A DNA stretch of 64,000 nt from Chloroflexota bacterium (lineage in GTDB: Bacteria; Chloroflexota; UBA11872). The stretch covers positions 496,001 through 560,000 of the forward strand of contig JAPOYR010000011.1 in the NCBI GenBank assembly GCA_026706485.1, given 5' to 3'. Below are positions 17,925 through 26,777 of this stretch, piece after piece. A model generated the notes under the pieces. It was not told where the DNA came from. It ran no database searches and saw only the letters and a list, made by a program, of their open reading frames with translations. Within the stretch, counting starts at the first letter, position 1. The number at the start of each line of letters is the position of its first letter. Made by a program: the position numbers and the translations under genes.

Positions 17925-18677
17925 CTAGGTCGCGCCGCCGGTGTTCCTGAGAAACTCTCGCGCGCCGCCCTCCAGCCAGGGCGTCCAGGGCGGGTGCAGA
18001 AAGCGGGCGCCGACGTCGATCCAGTGGGCCGCGTCTGACGTGAAGGCGAGCGTGCCCGCCACTCGACCGGCGTCGACGATCTGGCGAATCGTCTTCTCGG
18101 TCAGTTCGCGAATCTCCGGCGCGGTGCTATCCAGAATCCCCATGCTTTGGCCAAGGTCCGACGGCGCGACGAAGAACACGTCGATGTGATCGACCTCGAG
18201 CAGCTCCGGCAGGTTGCGGACCGCCTGTATGTCCTCCACCAGGATCACGATCAGCGTTTCGTCGTTCGCCTTGTTCAGGTAGTCGTCCACGCCGTAGCCC
18301 TGGCGCGAGCCAAACATGCCGCGATGCCCGATGGGCGCGAACTTGGCGGCGTCCACGATTTGCCGCGCCTCGTCGGCGGTGTTGACGTGCGGTACGACGA
18401 TGCCCTGCGCACCTTGGTCCAGCGTGCGGTAGATGATGCCGGGCTCCACGCGGTTGACGCGCACGATGGACGTCACGCCCCACAGGTCGCAGGCGCGCGT
18501 GAGGTCGGCGATGTCGCCGAAGTCGACCGGCCCGTGCTCGGCCTCGATCCAGAAGCCGTCGAACCCCCACGGGCCCATGAGGTCGATCATGTCGGGCGTG
18601 TTCACGCCGGCGGGGACGGTTGCCACCCCGCCCTCGGCGAGCTTGCGCTTGATGCGGTTCGGTCGGAGTTTGGCCAT
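17925..18677 (-). CDS. HpcH/HpaI family aldolase
   Basis: 250 residues, full length for class II metal-dependent HpcH/HpaI aldolases, which cleave 4-hydroxy-2-oxo acids to pyruvate and an aldehyde. Motifs: FDGFWIEAEHGPVDF (metal-binding Glu and base His), IVRVN, GAQGIVVPHVNTADEA, ILVEDIQAVRNL. ATG 18677 with AGGA upstream is chosen over the in-frame upstream start, which adds only non-conserved residues. The BNR protein gene lies immediately upstream on the same strand (about 140 bp). Confidence 0.9.
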   Translation of the reverse strand: MAKLRPNRIKRKLAEGGVATVPAGVNTPDMIDLMGPWGFDGFWIEAEHGPVDFGDIADLTRACDLWGVTSIVRVNRVEPGIIYRTLDQGAQGIVVPHVNTADEARQIVDAAKFAPIGHRGMFGSRQGYGVDDYLNKANDETLIVILVEDIQAVRNLPELLEVDHIDVFFVAPSDLGQSMGILDSTAPEIRELTEKTIRQIVDAGRVAGTLAFTSDAAHWIDVGARFLHPPWTPWLEGGAREFLRNTGGAT

Positions 18678-18816
18678 GCTCAAACGTCCTTGTGATTGAT
18701 CGACGGCGGACCGGCGGCTGCCAGCGTAAGGCATGGGCGCCGCGGGGGCAGCGCGGGCAGGGGTTTTTATACGTGTTCGGGCAGTTGCTTCGTATCCGAA
18801 GGAAAGCCTGGGGTCG

Positions 18817-19908
18817 CTACGTGCGGGTCACGGTGATGAACGTGCCGGACACCTCGCTCATGCGCGGGTTGTTCGGGTCGGTGCGACCGTAGGCGGCCAG
18901 CAGCGTGTCGGAGGCGACCGCTTCGACCCAGTCGTAGCTGCCACAGTCCCACGGCTGCGGGCCCAGGTGCAGGCAGAAGTGCCCGATCCACGAGTGGCCG
19001 TCATCGAGGCTGAAGGCCAGCCAGTCGCCCGGACGACCGTAGATCACTGCCAGCACGCCGTTGTCCAGGCGGCAGGCATTGGGCCAGACACCGCGGTCGG
19101 CAATGGGATCGGCCACGCTCCAGGTGCGCCCGTCGTCCACCGAGCGGCTCAGGTACAGCGGGGAATAGCGGGCGTCGTAGCGCCCCCCGCTGCGCATGAA
19201 GCACAGCACTTCGCCGTTCGGCAGGGTCAGCAGCCCCGGCTCGTCGAAGCCTTCGATCCGCACGTGGTCGCCGGGCGTGAGGTCCGACGCCACCGTGGCC
19301 CGGTAGTGCCAGCTCCGTCCCCGGTCCGTCGAGCGCACGACGTAGGTGCTGTACTTGCGATGACCCGTAAATCGCCCGTGCGCGCCGGCCAGCAGGCTGC
19401 CGTCGCTGAGCACCACGATGTTGTGATCGACGTACGAGTCCACGTGGAAGCCCCAGCGCTCGCTCTCGCCTTCGGCGAGCTGCGGAACGCCGGAGATCTC
19501 CACCGCCTCCGCGGCAAACGTTTGCCCCCCGTCGGTCGAACGGAAGCCGCGGCCCAGGTACACGCCCGATCGATCCGTCTTGCCGAGCCAGGGTTCCTCG
19601 GAACCCTCTAGGCCGATCAACTCGCCGTCGGAGAACTGGTAGACGTGCCAACTCGGCCACGCCGGCGCCGGCTCCCAGGTCTGGCCCGCGTCCGGTGACG
19701 CGCGCCAGGTCATCGCGCCGTCCTCCGAGGGGACGTTGCCCGCGATCAGGCGGCCATCGCGAAGATTGAACAGGAATCCGACGGGACAGAAGCGGTCTTG
19801 CTCGGGAATCAGCGTGATGGTGTTCTCGACCTGGATCGTCAGGCCGGGCAGCTCGTAGCGCCCGCGGCACCGGGCTTCGTGGTCGACGGGCATGGTCTTG
19901 GCAGCCAT
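18817..19908 (-). CDS. BNR/Asp-box sialidase-like protein
   Basis: 363 residues with five Asp-box motifs (SPDAGQTW, STDGGQTF, STDRGRSW, SVDDGRTW, SLDDGHSW) spaced as in six-bladed sialidase propellers. No signal peptide is evident, so it may act in the cytoplasm. Catalytic Tyr/Glu and the Arg triad cannot be confirmed by eye, so the substrate may be another acidic sugar or a non-enzymatic ligand. It is upstream of the HpaI aldolase on the minus strand and divergent from the M20 peptidase. Confidence 0.8.
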   Translation of the reverse strand: MAAKTMPVDHEARCRGRYELPGLTIQVENTITLIPEQDRFCPVGFLFNLRDGRLIAGNVPSEDGAMTWRASPDAGQTWEPAPAWPSWHVYQFSDGELIGLEGSEEPWLGKTDRSGVYLGRGFRSTDGGQTFAAEAVEISGVPQLAEGESERWGFHVDSYVDHNIVVLSDGSLLAGAHGRFTGHRKYSTYVVRSTDRGRSWHYRATVASDLTPGDHVRIEGFDEPGLLTLPNGEVLCFMRSGGRYDARYSPLYLSRSVDDGRTWSVADPIADRGVWPNACRLDNGVLAVIYGRPGDWLAFSLDDGHSWIGHFCLHLGPQPWDCGSYDWVEAVASDTLLAAYGRTDPNNPRMSEVSGTFITVTRT

Positions 19909-20058
19909 TTGGCGCTCGCTTTCCGCTCACGGGGGATCGCCGGGCGCCGATGGTACCCCCAGGGGATTGCGCCGGACCCAGAGCACGCACCACCGTACGC
20001 GAGTGCGGCAAGCGCCTACCATGCGGCCAATGAGCCGTTGAATCGAGGAGAACCCGCG

Positions 20059-21366
20059 ATGACCGAGTCCCAGATCCGCGAGCGTGTGTTGGCCGAGGTC
20101 GATGCGCTGGCCGACGACCTGGTCCAGATGACCATCGACACCGTCCGCATCCCGTCGGTGAATCCCACCTATCCGGGCATCGACCAGGAGGCGGCGCGAG
20201 GCGGCGAGACCCGCGTGAACGAGTTTTGCCAGCCGCTGATGGAGGCCGCGGGCCTGGAGACCGACCTGTGGGAAGCGGAAGAGGGTCGCGCCAACCTGGC
20301 GGGCACGCTTCGCGGTGCGGGCGGGGGACGGTCGCTCCTGTTCAACGGCCACGTGGACGTGGTGCCGCCCGGACCGGACGCCAACTGGAGCAAGACCGGG
20401 CCGTGGAGCGGCGAGGTCATCGACGGCAAGATCTGGGGGCGCGGCTCCTGCGACATGAAAGGCGGCAACGCCGCCACGCTGACGGCGCTGCGCGCGGTGC
20501 TGAATGCGGGCCTGCGACCAAAGGGCGACGTGATCCTCGAGTTCGTCGTTGGCGAGGAGATGATGAACACGGAGGCCGGCACCGGCGCGGCCATTGAGCG
20601 CGGCTACACGGCGGATGCGGCGATCGTGGCCGAGGCCTCCGGACCTCCCTACCGCCTGGGCATCATCCCGGCCTCGCCCGGTCTGCTTTACATGGCGCTG
20701 ACGGTCAAGGGCCGCGCGGTGCACGCCTCGATGCGCGACGAGCTGATTCGCGCGGGTGGCGGCGGCGCGGCCATCGGCGTGTCTTCCATCGACAAGGCGC
20801 AGTTGATCATGGACGGCCTGCGCCAGCTCGAGGAGGAGTGGGGGCAAACCAAGTCGCATCCGATGTTCAAGCGACCGGGGCACTTCACGATCTACCCGGG
20901 GTTCGTGCAGGGCGGTCCGAACGGGCCGTTCGTGATCTCGGAAGAGAGCCGCGTCGAATACGCCATCTGGCACCCGCCCCAGGAGCCGGTGGACGACGTC
21001 AGGGCCGAGATCGAGACTCACATCGCGCGGGTGGCGGCCACGGACTCGTGGCTGCGGGACAACCCGCCCAAAGTCGAGTGGCTGCTCTGGTGGCCGCCGT
21101 TCGACGTCTCGCCCGACGAGCCCATCTGCAAGGCGCTCGAGGCCGCCTACACGGGCGTGTTCGGCACGGAAGCGCCCTACTACGGCTTCGCCGCCGTCGA
21201 CGACGGGGCGTTCCTGAACCGCGCGGGTATTCCGGCCATCACCATCGGCCCGGGGAGCCTGCTGGTGGCGCACGGTCCCGATGAGCACGTGGAGATCGAC
21301 GAGCTGATCGACGCGGCCAAGATCTACGCGCTGGCGATCGTCGAGTGGTGCGGCGTCGCATCATAG
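20059..21366 (+). CDS. M20 family metallopeptidase (ArgE/DapE-like)
   Basis: 435 residues. Ribosome site GAGGAG 8 nt before ATG 20059. The two-zinc site is visible: LFNGHVDVVPPG, GRGSCDMKGG, FVVGEEMMN, and AHGPDEHV near the C-terminus. A dimerisation domain follows VKGRAVHASM. Members hydrolyse N-acyl amino acids or dipeptides. The active site is complete, but the substrate cannot be named. It is followed within 40 bp by the first PhyH gene on the same strand, so they may share a transcript. Confidence 0.9.
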   Translation: MTESQIRERVLAEVDALADDLVQMTIDTVRIPSVNPTYPGIDQEAARGGETRVNEFCQPLMEAAGLETDLWEAEEGRANLAGTLRGAGGGRSLLFNGHVDVVPPGPDANWSKTGPWSGEVIDGKIWGRGSCDMKGGNAATLTALRAVLNAGLRPKGDVILEFVVGEEMMNTEAGTGAAIERGYTADAAIVAEASGPPYRLGIIPASPGLLYMALTVKGRAVHASMRDELIRAGGGGAAIGVSSIDKAQLIMDGLRQLEEEWGQTKSHPMFKRPGHFTIYPGFVQGGPNGPFVISEESRVEYAIWHPPQEPVDDVRAEIETHIARVAATDSWLRDNPPKVEWLLWWPPFDVSPDEPICKALEAAYTGVFGTEAPYYGFAAVDDGAFLNRAGIPAITIGPGSLLVAHGPDEHVEIDELIDAAKIYALAIVEWCGVAS

Positions 21367-21403
21367 GGCCCGCGGCAAGCTTCAGCCGACAGAGGCGCCC
21401 CGC

Positions 21404-22306
21404 ATGAGTCGCACCCACTCCTGCGAACCCACGATGACGGATGAGGACGTGGTGTGGTTCTGCCGCAACGGCTACTGGATCCTCGAAGCGGCGGTGCCAG
21501 ACGAGATCAACCGGCGAGCGCTGGACTATCTGGCGTCGAACACGCGCGGGGAACCCACTGAAATCCTGCAAGAGGACTGGTTCGTCGACGGCGTGATTCT
21601 CAACCCCGCGGCCGCCGGGGCGGTGCGCTCACTGCTGGGAGACGATTTCGCCCTGCCGACGCTGATGGCCAACCACCGGGGCCGGGGACCGGCCAAGCCC
21701 CAGGATTGGCACCGGGACAGCGGCTCACGCCAGGGGCCGGAACTGAACTACCTGCAGGTCTTCTACTACCCCCAGGACGTGCCGCCGGAGATGGGTCCCA
21801 CGGAGCTGCTGCCGGGCTCACACTTCCTCTACCAGCGGGAAAAGCACATGGCGCACTACGGGGCGATCAAGGGCAGCGTGCTCACCGCCGGGCCGGCCGG
21901 TTCGATCTTCATCACCGCCTACAACATCTGGCACCGCCGGGCGGCCCGCACGGCGCCGGCGGCGGCCGGCGTGCGCCACCTGCTCAAATACAACTACTGG
22001 CGGACTGTCGACCCGCGGCGAGACTGGATCGTGAACCCCGAGTTCGACGTGGCGTCGGCGGACTTCGTTGTCGACGGGCTGCGGTTCGCCGACGGGGTCC
22101 GAGATTGCGTCGACGCCGCCGAGATGTATTTCTGGCTCTGCGGAAAGATCGACGAGTTTCACTACCTGGGCGGTCAGTCGTGGCCCGCGGACATCCTGCT
22201 GTCAAAGCCCACGCCCGGTTCCGACGAACGCGCCCGCTACCGCCGGCGCTTCGGCGTGCCGGGCGACATCACCGATCGACGGGAGAGGCAATCCGGGCGC
22301 CGCTGA
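21404..22306 (+). CDS. Phytanoyl-CoA dioxygenase (PhyH) family protein 1
   Basis: 300 residues. Double-stranded beta-helix Fe(II)/2-oxoglutarate oxygenase: metal site H103-x-D105 in WHRDSG and the distal His in NIWHRR, with a 2OG-binding Arg probably in the following GVRHLLKYNYWR segment. It is strongly similar over its full length to the product of 22872-23780, including the N-terminus (THSCEPTMTDEDV), which supports the start. Members hydroxylate lipids, secondary metabolites or osmolytes. The substrate is unknown. It is likely co-transcribed with the M20 peptidase upstream. Confidence 0.92.
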   Translation: MSRTHSCEPTMTDEDVVWFCRNGYWILEAAVPDEINRRALDYLASNTRGEPTEILQEDWFVDGVILNPAAAGAVRSLLGDDFALPTLMANHRGRGPAKPQDWHRDSGSRQGPELNYLQVFYYPQDVPPEMGPTELLPGSHFLYQREKHMAHYGAIKGSVLTAGPAGSIFITAYNIWHRRAARTAPAAAGVRHLLKYNYWRTVDPRRDWIVNPEFDVASADFVVDGLRFADGVRDCVDAAEMYFWLCGKIDEFHYLGGQSWPADILLSKPTPGSDERARYRRRFGVPGDITDRRERQSGRR

Positions 22307-22354
22307 TGAGTTGAGGGGCGACCGCCGCCAACCTCCAGGTTCGGCCGAACTGGA

Positions 22355-22372
22355 TTCCGGCTTCCGCCGGAA
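22355..22372. repeat. REP-like palindrome, variant TTCCGGC-TTCC-GCCGGAA
   Basis: Perfect 7-bp inverted repeat in the gap before the 122-aa gene, followed by ATGACGG as in the TTCCCGC copies. Both arms carry matched changes relative to the other copies, so the pairing has been kept. Confidence 0.75.
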
Positions 22373-22506
22373 TGACGGAGGGATTTCGAAACGGTTTCCT
22401 CCCGCGGGAACGACGAGAGGTTGCTGAGGGGTGCCAAAAGCATGCGGCACGCGCGAGCTACGATGGGAGGCGCGAGCGCCACGGCGCGATCGGCGGAGGT
22501 CTGCTG

Positions 22507-22875
22507 ATGAAGGACCTGCGGCAGATGGTGCGACAGTGCATCGACGAGCTGCGCGAAGGGCGGCTGACCGAGGAGCGGCTGCGCGAGCTCGAGGAGGCCG
22601 TCGGCGCGGAAAAGCCGCGGCGCTGGGACCTGCTCTACCTCCAGGCAGCCAAGACTTCGGAAGTATCCGACGTGGTCGGCATGCGCATGATCCGCGACGG
22701 CAAGGTGGTCTACCCGTTGCCACCGCCCGAGGACTGGCCCTATAAGACCGTCCTCGATGCCATCAACGACGGCTGGCGGGTGGTGAAGTTCCCCGAGCTG
22801 TCGCTGCTGATGGACGAGGGCCGCACCTATGGACTCTCCTGCGAGTTCATCCTGGAACGGAGGGCCTCCGCATGA
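22507..22875 (+). CDS. Conserved-looking hypothetical protein between two PhyH genes
   Basis: 122 residues. ATG 22507 with GGAGG (22494-22498) 8 nt upstream. The N-terminal half is a charged helix (RQMVRQCIDELREGRLTEER), followed by KPRRWDLLYLQ and a beta-rich end. No family is recognised. Its stop overlaps the start of PhyH 2 as ATGA (22872-22875), so the two are translationally coupled. It may be a small partner or subunit of that oxygenase; this is only context. Confidence 0.7.
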   Translation: MKDLRQMVRQCIDELREGRLTEERLRELEEAVGAEKPRRWDLLYLQAAKTSEVSDVVGMRMIRDGKVVYPLPPPEDWPYKTVLDAINDGWRVVKFPELSLLMDEGRTYGLSCEFILERRASA

Positions 22876-23780
22876 CGCTGACCAAGCGCACCTATTCCTG
22901 CGCGCCCACCATGACCGACGACGACGTGATCTGGTTTTGCCGCAACGGCTACTGGATTCTGGAAGGCGTGGTGCCCGACGAGATCAACCGGCAGGCGATG
23001 GACTACCTGGACGACCATCCAATCTCTGAACCTTCGGAGATCCTGGAAGAGGACTGGTTCGTCGAGAACGTGATCTGCAATCCGGCGGCGGCCGGAGCGG
23101 TGCGCTCGCTGCTCGGCGACAACTTCACGCTGCCGGTGCTGATGTCGAATCACCGCGGCACCGCCCCGCGGCATCCACAAGACTGGCACCGCGACGGCGG
23201 CTCGCGCTACGGCCCGGAGGTGAACTACCTCCAGGTGTTCTACTACCCGCAAGACGTGCCGCCCGAGATGGGCCCGACGGAGCTGCTGCCGGGTTCGCAC
23301 TTTCTCTACCAGCGCGAGAAGCACATGGCGCACTACGACGCGATCAAGGGCAGCGTGCTGACCGCAGCGCCGGCGGGCTCGATTTTCCTCACGTCCTACA
23401 ACATCTGGCACCGGCGCGGCGCGCGCACGGCTCCGACCGGGATTCGCAATCTGCTCAAGTACAACTACTGGCGCACGGAGGACCCGAAACGCGACTGGAT
23501 CCAGGAGCCGGACTTCGACATCGAGTTCGCCGACTTCGTGGTGGACACGTTGCGCCACTCGGAGTTGATGCGGGACTGCGTGGACGCCGCCGAGATGTAC
23601 TTCTGGCTCTGCGGCAAGTCCGACGAGTTCCAATACCTGGGCGGCCAGGGCTGGCCGGGCGACATTCCGGAGAACAAGGCCACGCCTGAGGCGATCGCGC
23701 GCACGCGCTACCGCCACCGCTACGGCGTGCCGGGCGATATGACCGATCGCGGCAAGAAGCGCGCCGCGCGCATCTGGTGA
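22872..23780 (+). CDS. Phytanoyl-CoA dioxygenase (PhyH) family protein 2
   Basis: 302 residues, close paralogue of PhyH 1 with the same length and motifs: H106-x-D108 in WHRDGG and distal His in NIWHRRG. Shared blocks include YYPQDVPPEMGPTELLPGSH. Its start overlaps the upstream small gene, and its stop is one base before PhyH 3 (TGACATG), giving a tight cassette of three genes. The duplicated pair flanking a small gene suggests tandem duplication with functional divergence. Confidence 0.93.
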   Translation: MTLTKRTYSCAPTMTDDDVIWFCRNGYWILEGVVPDEINRQAMDYLDDHPISEPSEILEEDWFVENVICNPAAAGAVRSLLGDNFTLPVLMSNHRGTAPRHPQDWHRDGGSRYGPEVNYLQVFYYPQDVPPEMGPTELLPGSHFLYQREKHMAHYDAIKGSVLTAAPAGSIFLTSYNIWHRRGARTAPTGIRNLLKYNYWRTEDPKRDWIQEPDFDIEFADFVVDTLRHSELMRDCVDAAEMYFWLCGKSDEFQYLGGQGWPGDIPENKATPEAIARTRYRHRYGVPGDMTDRGKKRAARIW

Positions 23781-23781
23781 C

Positions 23782-24633
23782 ATGAGTTGGGACATCGAGC
23801 GGCATGCGGCCGAGCTCGAGCGCGACGGCTACACCATCCTGGAGCGCGTGCTGCCACAGGACGAGATTGACGCCTCCGTCGCGGCGATCGAGGAGACGCT
23901 GGCCTCCGAGGAGACCATTGGGCGCAAATACGGCCTGCAGAGCGCGAACCTGCGGATGGTGTTCAACGCGCAGGCCAAGCACCGGCACTTCCACGGCCTG
24001 CCGCTGCGCTACCCGGCGCCGGTGGAGGTGGCGCGGCAGGTGCTGGGTGAGGACATGTTTGCCCACGACGTCACCATCCGCGTGCCCATGCCGACCGGGG
24101 AGAAGGACCACAAACGCTTCGGCGGCAACCTGCACGCCGACTGGAGCGATTTCACGGTGAAGCCGTTCGTCGGCGGCCGGCACTACGCGCTGGGCATCCA
24201 GGCCGCCTGGGCGCTCACGGAGTTTTCGACGACGACCGGGGGGCCGGTGGTCTGGCCGGGTTCGCACCTCACGAATGAGATTCCGCCCGAGGACTCGGTA
24301 TCGCTTCCGCCCGGATGGAAGATCGCCGAAGCGCCGGCGGGATCAGTGCTGATGTGGGACGCCAGCCTGTGGCACACCGGCGGCACCAATCGCGGCGACG
24401 GCCCGCGCTACTCGCTGATCCTGTTTTTCCAACGCTGGTGGGTGAAGGGCTTCAACGACTCCTATCGCTACATGCCCCCGGAGATGCGCGCGCAAATGTC
24501 GCTGGACGAACGCAAGCTCTGGGGACAAGAGGCCGAGGTCCCGCCGAATACGCATTTCCGAGGCATGAGCCAGGAACAGATCGAGGCCCTGACGCCGGAG
24601 GAACAGGCCGTCCTCAACATCGCGGCGTACTAG
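23782..24633 (+). CDS. Phytanoyl-CoA dioxygenase (PhyH) family protein 3
   Basis: 283 residues of a different PhyH subgroup. Iron site H118-x-D120 (LHADW) and H198 in LWHTGG, with a 2OG-anchoring Arg likely in GPRYSLILFF. N-terminus (ERDGYTILERVLPQDEID) is standard for the family. Directly downstream of PhyH 2. The C-terminal helix-turn (MSQEQIEALTPEEQ) is extra to the core. Confidence 0.92.
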   Translation: MSWDIERHAAELERDGYTILERVLPQDEIDASVAAIEETLASEETIGRKYGLQSANLRMVFNAQAKHRHFHGLPLRYPAPVEVARQVLGEDMFAHDVTIRVPMPTGEKDHKRFGGNLHADWSDFTVKPFVGGRHYALGIQAAWALTEFSTTTGGPVVWPGSHLTNEIPPEDSVSLPPGWKIAEAPAGSVLMWDASLWHTGGTNRGDGPRYSLILFFQRWWVKGFNDSYRYMPPEMRAQMSLDERKLWGQEAEVPPNTHFRGMSQEQIEALTPEEQAVLNIAAY

Positions 24634-25114
24634 GACGGGCCGCGGTGCCGCCGCGCAGGGCAACAGCGCGGCCGGTGCCGTGGCATTCGGGGTTATTCGC
24701 AGGGACTCCGAACGACGAATCGAGAGAGCCATCGGTGGCCCGCGCTGCGTGCAGCGTGGGATTGGCGCCTGTCGAAATCTCCCAGGCTGCACGCAGCCTG
24801 GGCCACCGGACATGTCATTTCGAACGCAGTGAGAAATCCAAGGACGTTGGTGCAGGCTCCGCGCCCCTTAGATTCCTCGCCGAGCCTCGGAATGACAGTG
24901 GTGGGGGCGCAAGGACTTGGAGGTCCACGGCCGGGGCACGGTCCGGCTCCCTCTCCCGGGACGCGAGTGGGATGGGGTGAGGGTGATGACTGGAGGCGCA
25001 CTCGGTCGACGAATGCCGCCAAAAGCAACCGGGGCGATGCCCGGTCCGCGTTGACGCTGACACTTCGCCGCGCATAGCATCGACCCGCAGCGCCAGCCCA
25101 GCGAGGGAGCCGCC
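24634..25114. other. Non-coding gap rich in dispersed repeats
   Basis: No gene is supported. It holds a long imperfect inverted repeat (24734-24807), then a repeat-like block starting CATTTCGAACGCAGTG (about 24814-24896), then CCTCTCCCGGGACGCGAG-type sequence (about 24945-24985). The end carries the ribosome site of the RraA gene (GAGGGAG). Confidence 0.6.
24734..24807. repeat. Long imperfect inverted repeat (27-bp arms)
   Basis: The arm 24734-24760 (GGTGGCCCGCGCTGCGTGC...) matches the reverse complement of 24781-24807 at 24 of 27 positions. The spacer is 20 bp. In RNA this makes a long hairpin downstream of PhyH 3. It could act as a terminator or mRNA end protector, or be a miniature mobile element. 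Confidence 0.7.
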
Positions 25115-25804
25115 ATGTCGGTATCCGGGCCGCTCGACGAAACCACCTTTGCCGCGCTGAAGGCCGCCGACAGCCCCACGGTGTCGAACGCCATCGAGGA
25201 GCTGGGCGTGCGCGACCATCGGGTCGGGTTCGCCGGGTCGACCGTGCGCTGCATATATCCGGAGCTTGGCATCACGCTGGGATATGCCGTCACGGCGCAA
25301 ATCGACACCACGGGACCCGGCCCGATCGACGTGGGCCGCGGCATGCGGGAGTTCGCCGAGCTGCTCGCCGCCGCCCCCAAGCCCGCGATCGTCGTCGTGC
25401 AGGATGTCGGGCCGCATAAGGCGCGCGCGGCGATGTTTGGAGACTACGCCGCCACGCTCTACCGCGCGCTGGGCGCGGTGGCCTTCGTCACCGACGGCGC
25501 CATTCGCGACATTGACCAAATGCGCGAGATGCGCTTTCCGTGTTTCGCCGCGGGCACGTCGGTCTCCCACGGCAACCCGCGGCGCATCACCATGGACATT
25601 CCAATCGAGATCGATGGCATGGTGGTCGAGCCGGGCGACCTGATTCACGGCGATGTGAACGGTCTGCTCAACGTGCCGCTGGCGGCCGCTGCAGACCTGC
25701 CGGCGCAGGTGGAGCATGTTCGCGTCACCGAGCGGGCGGCCATGGACGCGCTGATCGGGCCGAACGCCTCGGTGGACGAGGCGCTCTCGAAGATGGGGCA
25801 CTGA
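25115..25804 (+). CDS. RraA family protein (HMG/oxaloacetate aldolase-like)
   Basis: 229 residues. RraA-fold motifs: SPTVSNAIEELG, the glycine-rich VDVGRG-like and GDYAATLYRALGAVAFVTDG, then the metal/substrate motif GAIRD. Family members are 4-hydroxy-4-methyl-2-oxoglutarate/oxaloacetate aldolases or unassigned, despite the old 'methyltransferase' and 'RNase E regulator' names. Ribosome site GAGGGAG upstream. Four bases separate it from the isomerase gene, so both are probably co-translated and act in one sugar-acid pathway. Confidence 0.9.
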   Translation: MSVSGPLDETTFAALKAADSPTVSNAIEELGVRDHRVGFAGSTVRCIYPELGITLGYAVTAQIDTTGPGPIDVGRGMREFAELLAAAPKPAIVVVQDVGPHKARAAMFGDYAATLYRALGAVAFVTDGAIRDIDQMREMRFPCFAAGTSVSHGNPRRITMDIPIEIDGMVVEPGDLIHGDVNGLLNVPLAAAADLPAQVEHVRVTERAAMDALIGPNASVDEALSKMGH

Positions 25805-25807
25805 GCG

Positions 25808-26701
25808 ATGGCGCTGAAGTACTCGGTGGTGCTGGCGACGCTGGCGAGCAGTCCCGGCGGACAGGTGTGGGAGGACCCGGACACGGTGCTGGGCGCCGTG
25901 GCAGACGCGGGCTACGACGGCGTCGACCTGGACGCCGAGCCCGACCGCATCGACGAGGCGCTGTTCTACGCCGTGGTCGACAAGGCGCGGAACCTGGGGC
26001 TAAGCATTCCGTCGCTGCTCGGAGCCTGGGGCGGCTGGCACGCGGGGGAGGAGCGCGACCTGGCGTCGAGCGACGAGTCGAAGCGGCAGTACGCCGTCGA
26101 CTACGCCAAGCGCTGCCTCGACCTAGGCGCGACGCTGGACGAGCCGCCGGTCTACGAGATTTGCGCGGTGTCGTTTGTGCCCGAGTATCCGGTGACCAGC
26201 AAGCCGCTAGCGGATCTGCGGCGTCAGTTCGAGCGGTCGGCGCACGAGATCGCGTCTCACGCCGAGACCGTGGGCGTGCCGGTGGCCATCGAACCCGTCA
26301 ATCGCTTCGAGGGCTACGCCGGATTCATGAACTCGGTCGTCGAGGCGGTCGCGGTCGTCGAGGCGGTGGGGTCGGACCACCTGGGCATCGTGGCCGACTT
26401 CTTCCACCTCAACATCGAGGACGGCCCGGTCACCGAAGCGCTGCGGACCGCGGGCGAGCACCTCATGCACACCCACCTGGCCGACAGCAATCGCCAGATG
26501 CCAGGCACCGGCCACCTCGACTTCAGCGACATCGTGCGCGTGCTGGACGCCATCGGCTACGACGGCTACCTGTCAATCGATTGCGTGCCGGCCAAGCCCG
26601 ACTGGCGCACCGTGCTCACGTCCACCCGCGAGTTCATGGGCCAGATCGAGGCCGGCGTGGACCTGCAGCGGCGGCTGGCGGCTGTTCAAGTCACTTCGTA
26701 G
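25808..26701 (+). CDS. Sugar phosphate isomerase/epimerase-like TIM barrel
   Basis: 297 residues of the AP_endonuc_2 superfamily. Metal-site segments are visible: AIEPVNRFEG, IVADFFHLNIED, MHTHLADSNRQMPGTGHLDF and YLSIDCV. The pattern is typical of hydroxypyruvate isomerase and tagatose/psicose epimerase relatives. Pairing with the RraA-like aldolase supports a carbohydrate or sugar-acid catabolic step in the cytoplasm; the sugar is unknown. Confidence 0.9.
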   Translation: MALKYSVVLATLASSPGGQVWEDPDTVLGAVADAGYDGVDLDAEPDRIDEALFYAVVDKARNLGLSIPSLLGAWGGWHAGEERDLASSDESKRQYAVDYAKRCLDLGATLDEPPVYEICAVSFVPEYPVTSKPLADLRRQFERSAHEIASHAETVGVPVAIEPVNRFEGYAGFMNSVVEAVAVVEAVGSDHLGIVADFFHLNIEDGPVTEALRTAGEHLMHTHLADSNRQMPGTGHLDFSDIVRVLDAIGYDGYLSIDCVPAKPDWRTVLTSTREFMGQIEAGVDLQRRLAAVQVTS

Positions 26702-26777
26702 GAAAAGCCCGACATGGTTTGGGCGGCATTCCCGTGAACTCCTCGCACCAAATCGGTGCCGCGCCCCATAGAGAGCC

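Noticed and set aside
19927-21288. Minus-strand open frame of 453 codons opposite the M20 peptidase
   Set aside because: High GC content opens the antisense frame. The plus strand has the full zinc site and a ribosome site.
24814-24985. Insertion sequence or transposase remnant in the repeat-rich gap
   Set aside because: No open frame with transposase motifs and no clear terminal repeats with target duplication. Treated as miniature repeats.
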